A stretch of 34,500 bases of DNA, from NCBI GenBank assembly GCA_020717985.1, contig DYDH01000014.1, forward strand, positions 5,614 to 40,113. Reading direction: 5' to 3'. The notes below the pieces were generated by a model that made no database searches, had not been told where the DNA came from, and worked only from the letters and a program-made list of their open reading frames with translations. The translations under genes were made by a program, and so were the position numbers. The stretch is from Herpetosiphon sp. (GTDB lineage Bacteria; Chloroflexota; Anaerolineae; Anaerolineales; Villigracilaceae). Numbering within the stretch: position 1 is the stretch's first letter; every line of letters begins with the position of its first letter. Below are positions 26,474 to 34,338 of the stretch, one piece after another.

Positions 26474-27502
26474 TTATGGTTGATTGATAATTGGTGGTGA
26501 AATAATTTCCAAGGGTTTACTGTTCATTTCGAGTATTGTGGCGTGTTCACCTAAATTGGTCCAATTTTCGCGATCCCATCCTTGTAAAACAAATTCCTTG
26601 ATAGTATCAGGCAACCCTTTTACAAGCACAGACTTTTCGGGAATTCTCCAAGCCCCCAACTTCATCAACGCAAAATCCAATTGATGGTCTGTCGTAAAAA
26701 TTTCGACATAATTACAACCTTCTTGTTTTGCATCTTTAACAAAAGACGACCATACCGGCAAATCGTTTGAACGATTTCCATTCAGGTGCAAAACGCGGCG
26801 TCGGACCTCTCCCATTTCAAAAACATCATCCATATAAGTTATCGTAACATCTTCTCTTCTCCACACTCCTGAAGACCGTGATACATATGAAATAGCAGGT
26901 TGATCCAATATCCACTGACGATATGTCTCGGGGGTGGTAAAACAAACTGATGGCTGATCATCTTGGGGTAAGGTTTGGGAAGTCGCCTTATATCGTTCAT
27001 ATCCACTGCGATAAATGCCTAACAAAACTTGAAACAACGCTTTACCGATGTAATGGGTTCGTTTATGCTCATAATTCCATCTATGAAGAATCAGGCGTCG
27101 GCAGGATTGAAAACCGATCTCACGGTACCCATTAGCCCGGCAAAGGGCTTGAGCTTGAGGTGGTCCAGGATGCCCAAAAACAGGGGTTCCCTCAGCAGAT
27201 AAGGATTGCAACAACGCAAGACCTATGCCTTCACCGCGCACCCGGGGCGTAACATACCAATCGGCAAACCAATTGCACGAAATAATTTTTCCGGATGATA
27301 ACTTCAAGTCCCTGGGAATGCTTCCAAAACAACCAATTGCCTTTCCGTCCATCCTCGCAACCACGCCGCGAAAATGAATATCCTGTGGATGGTCATATTT
27401 CCAGCGCGTATAAGCTGGCAAGGTATTGTTGCGTTCCACAAGTAAGGCTACGACATCCTCTATGTTGCTGGCACCGATAGGTTCAATTTTCACTGCGGAC
27501 AT
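26474..27502 (-). CDS. GNAT-family acyltransferase
   Basis: This 342-residue protein has an N-terminal GNAT domain with the acyl-CoA pyrophosphate loop YVTPRVRGEGIGLALLQSL (R89-G94), preceded by the strand GKIISCNWFADW. The C-terminal half (from about residue 190) contains another GNAT-like stretch (VWSSFVKDAKQEGCNYVEIF to FALMKLGAWRIPE) without the canonical loop, suggesting a tandem-domain protein. Such enzymes acylate amino groups, so N-acylation of an amino sugar is a reasonable but unproven role. It starts at ATG 27500-27502 with AGGGG nine bases upstream and overlaps the upstream GT-B-like gene by 20 bases. Confidence 0.82.
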   Translation of the reverse strand: MSAVKIEPIGASNIEDVVALLVERNNTLPAYTRWKYDHPQDIHFRGVVARMDGKAIGCFGSIPRDLKLSSGKIISCNWFADWYVTPRVRGEGIGLALLQSLSAEGTPVFGHPGPPQAQALCRANGYREIGFQSCRRLILHRWNYEHKRTHYIGKALFQVLLGIYRSGYERYKATSQTLPQDDQPSVCFTTPETYRQWILDQPAISYVSRSSGVWRREDVTITYMDDVFEMGEVRRRVLHLNGNRSNDLPVWSSFVKDAKQEGCNYVEIFTTDHQLDFALMKLGAWRIPEKSVLVKGLPDTIKEFVLQGWDRENWTNLGEHATILEMNSKPLEIISPPIINQP

Positions 27503-28925
27503 GTTTCAAATCCCCTGCATTTACGCCATTATGATGAATCGTATTTGTGATCGCGGTAATGATACGGTTTCCAGACTGCCCGTCTACAACGCCGCATAGT
27601 TCAATAACCAATCTGTCCCTTTCTTCTTTCAATGTGTCTGGATTTTCGATGACATCGGCAAGGAGTTTTTTCAAAGACTCAATATTCCCTGCCAGGGGAA
27701 CTGCCTGGGTTTGCATGATCGGAAAATAATGATGGGAGAAGTGAGCATCGTGATAGAACCTGTCTTCATGAGAGCCGACATTCGGATGAAAGCCAATACA
27801 TATTATCGGCGTATCCACAATCGCGCTGTCCAAGGCGACTGTGGAGGCGACAGTCAGTGTTGCTTTGGCGTAGCGCAATGTATTCCCCAGTAAAGCCAAA
27901 TCATCACCTGTAGGGACGGCCCAAAAAGATGTTTTGTCATTATGCGCCCAAGGATGACTAATAACAAGTTGTTCAAACCTTCCAGTCAGTTCTGCCCAAC
28001 GCTCATACTGATCCATCGGGTGTAATCGCAATACCCATTGGTAATCGGCAAATTTATCGTCCTTACCTAACTCTGTAAGAATTTGGTTCAGCAATTGTGG
28101 CTCGTTAGGGCTAATGGCAATATGATTGGCGCAATATACCAGATAGGGTTTGGGATATCTTAAACCTATCACCTGGCAGGTTTTCTCCCGTGACCAATGG
28201 AATTTTTCCTGGGTATGAAAATCAAACTGGGGAGTGCCTGTAATTACGATCCTATGTTCTTCTATCTGATAAAGCCTTTTCAATTCGTCTGCCATGCGGG
28301 TTTGCCAGACAAAATAACGATCAAAGTGCTTGAGCGGGATATACCCGCGACTGGTTAAATTATCAAAAGATAGAATATGAGTCGCTATGGGGATGTTGAG
28401 CATTTTCATCGCCTGGAAAAGGGTCCATTCCCAATCCACGACATAACTGGTTGATAAACCCAATATTGGTTTTGTTTCTTGTAAGAGATTAAAAACTTTG
28501 GGTTGAATATTACGCCTGAAAACTTCCTGCGCTTTCCGGTCCAGCAGGGCGAAGATAAATTGATTTGCAGCCGCGTATCCCAATATGTCAAAAAAAATAT
28601 TGCGCAATTTCTGCTTTAGCGTAATGCTGCGATGAAGCCATGCATTAAAAATAGGGTCGGATTTTGTCGGGTAACGCCGGCTGTGGGCGCTTTTTAAAAT
28701 ACGCATCAACCATGCAAACGCGCGTGATCGAGACGGCTTTTCCAAGATCCAAATATCCGTTTCTGGCACGCCTTCCAAAAGCAAGCTTTCTTTCCCTTCA
28801 ACTGGAATGGCAAAGATAACATGAAAATCCTGCCCGAGGTTTTCAGCTAACCCGGAGCGAATAAAGTTACGAACGCCCCAGACTAAAGGAATTGAAAGGA
28901 TGACAGCCGGCTTCACACCATCCAC
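27483..28925 (-). CDS. GT-B-like transferase of uncertain type (CDP-glycerol transferase/2-epimerase-like)
   Basis: This 480-residue protein has no membrane helices. The motifs FDRYFVWQTRMADELKRLY, RIVITGTPQFDFH, QWVLRLHPMDQYERW and TVASTVALDSAIVDTPIICIG match the C-lobe of GT-B proteins such as CDP-glycerol glycerophosphotransferases and UDP-GlcNAc 2-epimerases, with Asp in place of the usual Glu in the last motif. The N-terminal half is not recognised. Function is therefore uncertain; sugar or alditol-phosphate transfer fits the locus. The start is GTG at 28923-28925; there is no in-frame ATG near it, and the frame is open back to the upstream gene's stop. The 3' end overlaps the GNAT gene by 20 bases. 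Confidence 0.75.
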   Translation of the reverse strand: MDGVKPAVILSIPLVWGVRNFIRSGLAENLGQDFHVIFAIPVEGKESLLLEGVPETDIWILEKPSRSRAFAWLMRILKSAHSRRYPTKSDPIFNAWLHRSITLKQKLRNIFFDILGYAAANQFIFALLDRKAQEVFRRNIQPKVFNLLQETKPILGLSTSYVVDWEWTLFQAMKMLNIPIATHILSFDNLTSRGYIPLKHFDRYFVWQTRMADELKRLYQIEEHRIVITGTPQFDFHTQEKFHWSREKTCQVIGLRYPKPYLVYCANHIAISPNEPQLLNQILTELGKDDKFADYQWVLRLHPMDQYERWAELTGRFEQLVISHPWAHNDKTSFWAVPTGDDLALLGNTLRYAKATLTVASTVALDSAIVDTPIICIGFHPNVGSHEDRFYHDAHFSHHYFPIMQTQAVPLAGNIESLKKLLADVIENPDTLKEERDRLVIELCGVVDGQSGNRIITAITNTIHHNGVNAGDLKHVRSEN

Positions 28926-28988
28926 AAATGCACCAATCCGTAAAACCCAAAGTTCATCATAAATATTGTAAAGAATCCACTGGTTTTG

Positions 28989-30035
28989 CTATCGCTCGCG
29001 AAGAAAATACCTTCTTCGTAATTGGGCAAGGTAGGTTGTGGCTTTTTCTCCAAGAAACAATGTTGAAATGTGCGCTATCCACCTTGATTTAAATAAACCT
29101 TGAGGATATCCCAACGCCCTTAGGGTGTATAGAAATGCTATTTTATAGCTACTTCGGCTTCTGCCTTGAATAGCCACATTTAAGTTAGCGCCAGCTAGTA
29201 TTTCCTGCTTGACATCCTGATATTGTGCAGGAAGATTTTTAAGAGCAAACAGGTTTTGAAAGGAAACAAGTCGTTCGATACTGCTATAAAATTCAGACGA
29301 ATGGATGTTTTTTTGAGTTAGCTGATTTGGATGAATCCGGAACTTAGCTACAAGAACAGGTAGAAAATAGATATTACCTGTTGCGGCAAGCCGCATCCAT
29401 AAATCTTTATCCAGAGATTGACGCAGGCGAACATCTAACATTCCTGACTTATCCAATCCCCCGCGACTGACGAACGCAGCTGGCTGGGGAATATCCCACA
29501 TTCCCATTTTATGGATTATCTTTTCAAACGAATAATCTGCGCCCACGATTCCGATGTTGCCATCTTCATCAAACCATTCACACTGGCCATAAATGAGATG
29601 AAAGTTTGGATGAGCAACTGCCTTTTCCATAATAGTGAAGAGGGCCCCTGGCAATAAAAGGTCATCAGCATTTAACCAGGATAAAACCGCACCGGAGCAT
29701 TTATTCCAGCCTTTATTGACGGCATCTGCCTGTCCTTTATCCTTTTCACTAATCCAAAAGGTGAGGAACTTTTCGTATTTCTTGATGATCTCAACGCTAT
29801 TGTCAGTACTTCCCCCATCAATGATTATGTATTCCAGATTTGGGTAATTCTGTAATAATACCGAGCGGATAGTCTCCTCGATAAATTCCCCCTGATTATA
29901 AGATGGAGTCACAATGCTGATCTTTGGCCAAGTGAAACCATCAAACATGGCGGGAGGGATCAAAGTTTTTTCTTCCGTCCATGGCCAGCCAAATTTTCCT
30001 TCACGAGGAGGTAAGGAATTTAGGTTAACACTCAC
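28989..30035 (-). CDS. GT2-family glycosyltransferase
   Basis: This 348-residue GT-A fold enzyme has a 37-residue leader, then PKISIVTPSYNQGEFIEETI, YIIIDGGSTDNSVEII, GQADAVNKGW, and the metal-binding SWLNADDLLLPG (NADD 122-125). LRQSLDKDLWMRLAATGNIYF is the acceptor side. The leader (EGKFGWPWTEE) is seen in many GT2 enzymes of this type. It starts at GTG 30033-30035 with GGAG five bases upstream, overlapping the methyltransferase stop in a GTGA junction. Its sugar is unknown. A 63-base gap follows before the GT-B-like gene. Confidence 0.9.
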   Translation of the reverse strand: MSVNLNSLPPREGKFGWPWTEEKTLIPPAMFDGFTWPKISIVTPSYNQGEFIEETIRSVLLQNYPNLEYIIIDGGSTDNSVEIIKKYEKFLTFWISEKDKGQADAVNKGWNKCSGAVLSWLNADDLLLPGALFTIMEKAVAHPNFHLIYGQCEWFDEDGNIGIVGADYSFEKIIHKMGMWDIPQPAAFVSRGGLDKSGMLDVRLRQSLDKDLWMRLAATGNIYFLPVLVAKFRIHPNQLTQKNIHSSEFYSSIERLVSFQNLFALKNLPAQYQDVKQEILAGANLNVAIQGRSRSSYKIAFLYTLRALGYPQGLFKSRWIAHISTLFLGEKATTYLAQLRRRYFLRER

Positions 30036-30913
30036 ACTGTCTCCATGTGGTCTAATTTACCCTGCATAAAACCACTGGCCAGCCATCGAATTATCTGAAT
30101 AAACTTGTCCCGGTTCCTAAATAATAGAATTCCAATGACCGTATGAACTGCATTTTTGACCTTCAGTAAAGTAGAGAATCGATAGGTCGAATTTTCAGAA
30201 AGCAAAATTCCCCAAGAACTTTCCTTCAGATATTTCACGTTATAGCCTAATTTTCTTAAATACATACATCCAATATAACTATCAACAAAATGCCCTTTTA
30301 ATGATGGGTTGGTGTCATGAAATAGAACGATTGCATCATCTGAAAGCGATGGCAGGATTTTCAAAAAATCATTTACCACAAATTCGGCGTCATGGCAGGC
30401 ATCAATGATTGCGAACTCCACGCTTTTCGGTTCAATCCAATCAAGGATATTGATATTCCTTGTGCTCTCGAATATCTGAACGACACGATCTGCATAACCA
30501 TTTTTCCGATAGACATATCCGATTTCATCTTTTGTCAACATATAGGTTATTCTGCTTCCTTCGGTGTGTTCAGCGAGATTTTCAGCGAGAGCATTTACTG
30601 TATAGACTTTTGCATCACATACTGTGCAAATATTTGCAACTGTTGTGCCGTACCCGGTACCCAATTCGAGAACAATTGCAGGATTTCTTTTCTTGACCAA
30701 TAAAATTAAGAAAGAAAAATCTTTGAGAGATGCATCACCTGCATAGGGCGGCATGCAAATCTGCTCGGTAATTAAAGGATATTCCTGGGTATTAGTTAGG
30801 CATAATTCATCCAAATCAACCTGTGGTAATTGAAAATTATCCCAAAAAAAATTCCAAATGCTTTTTTGAATAAGTCTTTTGATTGAAGATAAACCGAAAG
30901 TCGCCATTTTCAT
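30032..30913 (-). CDS. Class I methyltransferase (Methyltransf_24-like)
   Basis: This 293-residue protein has the SAM-binding motif AIVLELGTGYGTTVANI at 79-95. FAIIDACHDAEFVVNDF and AIVLFHDTNPS are the characteristic motifs of Methyltransf_24 and cephalosporin-hydroxylase-like proteins. It is a soluble protein with a hydrophobic C-terminal patch. Many homologues lie in glycan loci with unknown acceptors. ATG at 30911-30913 is chosen; a second ATG two codons later is equally possible. The 93-base gap upstream shows no clear promoter. It is coupled to the GT2 gene through a GTGA overlap. Confidence 0.83.
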   Translation of the reverse strand: MKMATFGLSSIKRLIQKSIWNFFWDNFQLPQVDLDELCLTNTQEYPLITEQICMPPYAGDASLKDFSFLILLVKKRNPAIVLELGTGYGTTVANICTVCDAKVYTVNALAENLAEHTEGSRITYMLTKDEIGYVYRKNGYADRVVQIFESTRNINILDWIEPKSVEFAIIDACHDAEFVVNDFLKILPSLSDDAIVLFHDTNPSLKGHFVDSYIGCMYLRKLGYNVKYLKESSWGILLSENSTYRFSTLLKVKNAVHTVIGILLFRNRDKFIQIIRWLASGFMQGKLDHMETV

Positions 30914-31006
30914 TTATTTTTCCGTATCGACACCTTCGCCAATTTTGATATTACACTCACGCACCGTGGCTTGAGATTTATGGCAAAGGTTATTGCATAT
31001 AAAAGA

Positions 31007-31921
31007 TTAAAAAATTCGGGATAAAAGCTTGCCGACAAAATTATGGATGCGCTTTTTTATTTTCCTGCTCTTTCTGTAAAGATTAAATAAAAACATCTCC
31101 AAAGGATTAAAATCAAGCGCATATTTTCGAAAAACCTTTGGCAGTATTTGAATATCATTTTCATCAAATTCCAATTTATGCCAACCTATCATATTTAATC
31201 CTCTCGTGAATATCCTTCCATCATATCCGACAAAAATATAAGTAATGAAGGTTTTATCCTGGCGCAGCACCTCAAGACTATTGTCATCAATACCAAATAA
31301 ATCGTAATATTTTTTTTCGACGAAAATTGCATTCCACCCTAGGGCGCAAACCAATTCATAACCTTTAATTGCGCCCAAGTTCTTTATGCTCAACAAGCTT
31401 GCACCCTGCTTTATCTTTGGGTTATTCTCCTGGACAAACCCTAATTCATTTGGAATGGTTGGATTAAATTCTATGCAGATTATTTTGGGTCGATAGAGTT
31501 TTATGCTTTCCCAAACAAAGTAATCATTTCCGTCAATGTCAATAGATAAAAAATCAAAATCTTTTGGTATTTCTGTTTTTAGAAGTATGTTATCCAGAGA
31601 GTTTTCTCCTTTAGTATCGACATATTTATTTAAAGTGATTGCCGCCTTGTTATTGCTATATGTCCTTTGAAGATCAATGAATTTTTTAGCGTCGCTTTCG
31701 ATAATTACGCATGAAAATCCATGATTAATTGTTAAATTATACGTGTTGCTTAAATATTTTCCATCCCACGCTCCGAATTCAACGCACCATTTATTCTTGT
31801 CGGGCAGTATCTCAAGGATTTTCTCTATAACCCCATCTTCCCCGCATTGTGAATAAACGTTTTTCTTAAATTTTTCTAACCATCGATTATTATTGTTGTT
31901 GATGTTTTCTTGATTCAACAT
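31007..31921 (-). CDS. FkbM-related Rossmann-fold methyltransferase-like protein
   Basis: This 304-residue protein contains YSQCGEDGVIEKILEIL at 23-39, WCVEFGAWDGKYLSNTYNL at 45-63, CVIIESDAKKFIDL, and DFLSIDIDGNDYFVWESI. These motifs are those of an FkbM-like family widespread in surface-polysaccharide loci, usually annotated only as putative methyltransferase. The glycine motif is EFGAWDG rather than ExGxGxG, so SAM binding is plausible but not certain. The N-terminus has an Asn run (NINNNNN) encoded by AAC/AAT repeats. ATG at 31919-31921 has AAGGAG eleven bases upstream, partly inside a small hairpin. Its base composition looks AT-richer than that of most genes here. Confidence 0.72.
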   Translation of the reverse strand: MLNQENINNNNNRWLEKFKKNVYSQCGEDGVIEKILEILPDKNKWCVEFGAWDGKYLSNTYNLTINHGFSCVIIESDAKKFIDLQRTYSNNKAAITLNKYVDTKGENSLDNILLKTEIPKDFDFLSIDIDGNDYFVWESIKLYRPKIICIEFNPTIPNELGFVQENNPKIKQGASLLSIKNLGAIKGYELVCALGWNAIFVEKKYYDLFGIDDNSLEVLRQDKTFITYIFVGYDGRIFTRGLNMIGWHKLEFDENDIQILPKVFRKYALDFNPLEMFLFNLYRKSRKIKKRIHNFVGKLLSRIF

Positions 31922-31931
31922 TTTTCTTTAG

Positions 31932-31944
31932 TCTCCTTTGGAGA
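31932..31944 (-). promoter_or_regulatory. Small hairpin covering the ribosome binding site of the FkbM-like gene
   Basis: On the transcript the sequence TCTCCAAAGGAGA can form a five-base-pair stem with a three-base loop, and its right arm holds the AGGAG that would recruit the ribosome for the gene ending at 31921. A stem this short is marginally stable, so any effect on translation is an inference. Confidence 0.25.
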
Positions 31945-31958
31945 TTTCAGGTTTTCTA

Positions 31959-33248
31959 TTAACTAAATTCTCTTATAGTTTTCCAAGGTAATACAGGCGC
32001 TAGTTTTCCTCGGATTGTATCGGATGCATAAGCCTTATTGTAATTTCCAGACTGCACAACTGAAACAGGAATGAATATCCCATCAAGCGGCAATAAGTAT
32101 CTGACATTGAAAATGCCCGCATTTATCTTTATAAAATAATCCCTCGGGGCCAAGAGATTCGCAGGAATGGATACACATGATTCGTACTTACTAATTTCCG
32201 TGATTGGAATTCCATCGGCGTTATTGTCGTGAAAACTTCGAAATATAAGGCTAAAGTCATTATCAAGCAGATCAAAATAGATACGTAACCCTGTCGTTTT
32301 TTGAAGCACATTGTATTTGATTTCAATTAAAAGGGGGTCTCCATTAAATACAACTTTGGAAATTGGCTGTGAGTTTTGCATTAAACTCACAGCGTTTAGT
32401 TGAAAGACCGGATCCGGCGGTAAGTCTCTAATAATATCCTGTATATTATCAACAGATGTAATAATGGAAGAAGAACGTATATAGTCATCAACCAAATGAT
32501 GTGTCATTTCATACGCTTTGATTTGACCTTTATCTATCCAGATCGTTTTCTTGCATAACTGGCGAACTGCCTGCATATTATGACTTACAAATAAAACCGT
32601 CCGTCCCCCTTTCGCCACATCCCCCATTTTCCCCAAGCACTTCTTTTGAAATTCGGCATCCCCCACTGCTAGAACTTCATCTACAACTAATATCTCGGGT
32701 TCCAAATGTGCAGCCACAGCAAAAGCCAAGCGCACATACATTCCGCTGGAATAGCGTTTGACGGGGGTATCAATGAATTTCTCGACATCAGCAAAATCCA
32801 CGATCTCGTCAAACTTGCGTACAATCTCCCTTTGGCTCATTCCTAAAATGGCGCCATTCAGGAAGATGTTTTCGCGCCCGGTCAGTTCAGGATGGAAACC
32901 GGTGCCTACTTCCAACAAACTGGCGATACGTCCCTTGACTTTAACCCTGCCGGACGTTGGCGCAGTCACACGCGATAGGATCTTTAGCAGCGTGCTCTTG
33001 CCAGCTCCGTTGCGTCCAATAATACCCAGCACCTCACCTTGCTGGACGGTGAAATTGACATCGCGCAAAGCCCATAGCACTCCACCTTCGCGGTTGCCGT
33101 GATCAATCCGCTCGGCTTTGAACGGATTAGGCTTGCCCCGCATTTTAGACCACATTACAGCTAAATCGTTGGTAAACGTGCCGGTATTTATCTGACCCAA
33201 ACGATAAGATTTAGATAGATTTTCGACAGAAATAACGGTCTTATTCAT
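31959..33248 (-). CDS. wzt: Wzt-type ABC transporter ATPase with C-terminal carbohydrate-binding-like domain
   Basis: This 429-residue ATP-binding subunit should power export of lipid-linked polysaccharide across the cytoplasmic membrane. Walker A is GRNGAGKST (78-86), the signature is YSSGM (166-170), Walker B is ILVVDEVLAVGD (186-197) and the H-loop is LFVSHN. The insert between the first strand and Walker A (FTNDLAVMWSKMRGKPNPF) is typical of Wzt/TagH-type ATPases. Residues 270-429 resemble the Wzt C-terminal immunoglobulin-like domain that recognises a glycan end. The matching permease (Wzm) is not in the window and may lie beyond the right edge. ATG at 33246-33248 overlaps the upstream methyltransferase stop by four bases. 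Confidence 0.92.
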   Translation of the reverse strand: MNKTVISVENLSKSYRLGQINTGTFTNDLAVMWSKMRGKPNPFKAERIDHGNREGGVLWALRDVNFTVQQGEVLGIIGRNGAGKSTLLKILSRVTAPTSGRVKVKGRIASLLEVGTGFHPELTGRENIFLNGAILGMSQREIVRKFDEIVDFADVEKFIDTPVKRYSSGMYVRLAFAVAAHLEPEILVVDEVLAVGDAEFQKKCLGKMGDVAKGGRTVLFVSHNMQAVRQLCKKTIWIDKGQIKAYEMTHHLVDDYIRSSSIITSVDNIQDIIRDLPPDPVFQLNAVSLMQNSQPISKVVFNGDPLLIEIKYNVLQKTTGLRIYFDLLDNDFSLIFRSFHDNNADGIPITEISKYESCVSIPANLLAPRDYFIKINAGIFNVRYLLPLDGIFIPVSVVQSGNYNKAYASDTIRGKLAPVLPWKTIREFS

Positions 33249-34264
33249 GCAATATCCAAAATTATCCGTTTTTTTAAAAGGAAAATTGTTGTTCTCTTGG
33301 GAATTATGAGTGTTCGGCGTCTCTTGGGCGTCAGATTAGAAAATTGTTGAGATAACCAGTCCCGTGTGGTTTTATTATTCGGTAAGTCTGAAGAATAGAA
33401 TTTGCGCCTAAGAAAAACAGGTAATATGTTAAGAATTCCTTTTACTAAACCTTTGAATGCAGATGTCATTGGGATGGGAGGTCCGGCTTCAATGGTTTTT
33501 ACTAGGGTTAGTTCTGCTGCATGAAATGCAGTTTGCCATTCATGAAGACGATATTCATGTTCGCCGTTTTCTCTGCGTGTAAGTACAATACCCGCAGGAT
33601 AGCCGTTGGCGATCAAGAATTCTTGGGTGTATGTATTTGATAGCATTCGCTCGACCTCAATATCTGATAGAGCGTTGGGGTGGCATCGATCCAGACATAA
33701 AAGATACCCGCCTGGTTTTAATACGCGCGCACATTCAATAAGCGTAGTTTGTAAATTATCTGAATGATGAAAAGAGTCTATTTCAACGACGAAATCCAAT
33801 GAATTAGACGGCAGATCTATCGAATCAAAAGAACCGACAATTGGTATTACTTTTATTTCTTCCGAACCAAGAAGCGATTTTGCTACCTTGGGAATAATTA
33901 ATTCTACCATTTCATCGCAGACTTCCAAAGATAATACCGCTTTTATGGCAGGTCGTTTAGCTAACAGTGATGATAGTAAACCACACCCTGCACCCAGTTC
34001 CATGCCACAACCATTCAGTGGCTCGTCTAGCACATGATCTTCAATGGACTTAAGGATATACTCCATCTCATAACTTGATAGATAAACATAGGATTTCACT
34101 ATCGTTTCGACATCTTTTTCAACCAATTTTTTTGCAAAGAGGTTGCGGTAAGCAACAGCTTTGGAATTTCGCAGTTCATCCGGCCTACTCCAATATATTG
34201 TTTTTTTTGTCTCTGTATATAACCTTAAAAGTTCATAAGGAGTTTGGAAATATTTTGAATCCAT
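33245..34264 (-). CDS. Class I SAM-dependent methyltransferase
   Basis: This 339-residue protein has the SAM-binding motif CGMELGAGCGLLSSLL at 86-101, VLSLEVCDEMVEL, and LDFVVEIDSFHHSDN as motif II; the late motif is VLKPGGYLLCLDR. An 80-residue N-terminal extension (KYFQTPYELLRLYTETKK) precedes the domain and is not recognised. The C-terminal tail is rich in Lys and Arg (LTPKRRRTL, KRTTIFLLKKR), which may bind membrane lipids. It directly precedes wzt with a four-base overlap. Wzt loci of some bacteria cap the glycan end with methyl groups read by the Wzt C-domain; such a link is possible here but unproven. ATG at 34262-34264. Confidence 0.85.
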   Translation of the reverse strand: MDSKYFQTPYELLRLYTETKKTIYWSRPDELRNSKAVAYRNLFAKKLVEKDVETIVKSYVYLSSYEMEYILKSIEDHVLDEPLNGCGMELGAGCGLLSSLLAKRPAIKAVLSLEVCDEMVELIIPKVAKSLLGSEEIKVIPIVGSFDSIDLPSNSLDFVVEIDSFHHSDNLQTTLIECARVLKPGGYLLCLDRCHPNALSDIEVERMLSNTYTQEFLIANGYPAGIVLTRRENGEHEYRLHEWQTAFHAAELTLVKTIEAGPPIPMTSAFKGLVKGILNILPVFLRRKFYSSDLPNNKTTRDWLSQQFSNLTPKRRRTLIIPKRTTIFLLKKRIILDIA

Positions 34265-34338
34265 ATTGAATTGAGCCTTTCAAGCAGAGTGAAGTTCTAA
34301 TTCTTATAGCGGCGAATATGTCCGTGATCTAACCTAAC

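Noticed and set aside
30914..31006. The 93-base gap upstream of the Methyltransf_24-like gene as a promoter or regulatory RNA.
   Set aside because: No paired promoter hexamers, strong hairpin or conserved riboswitch-like core could be seen.
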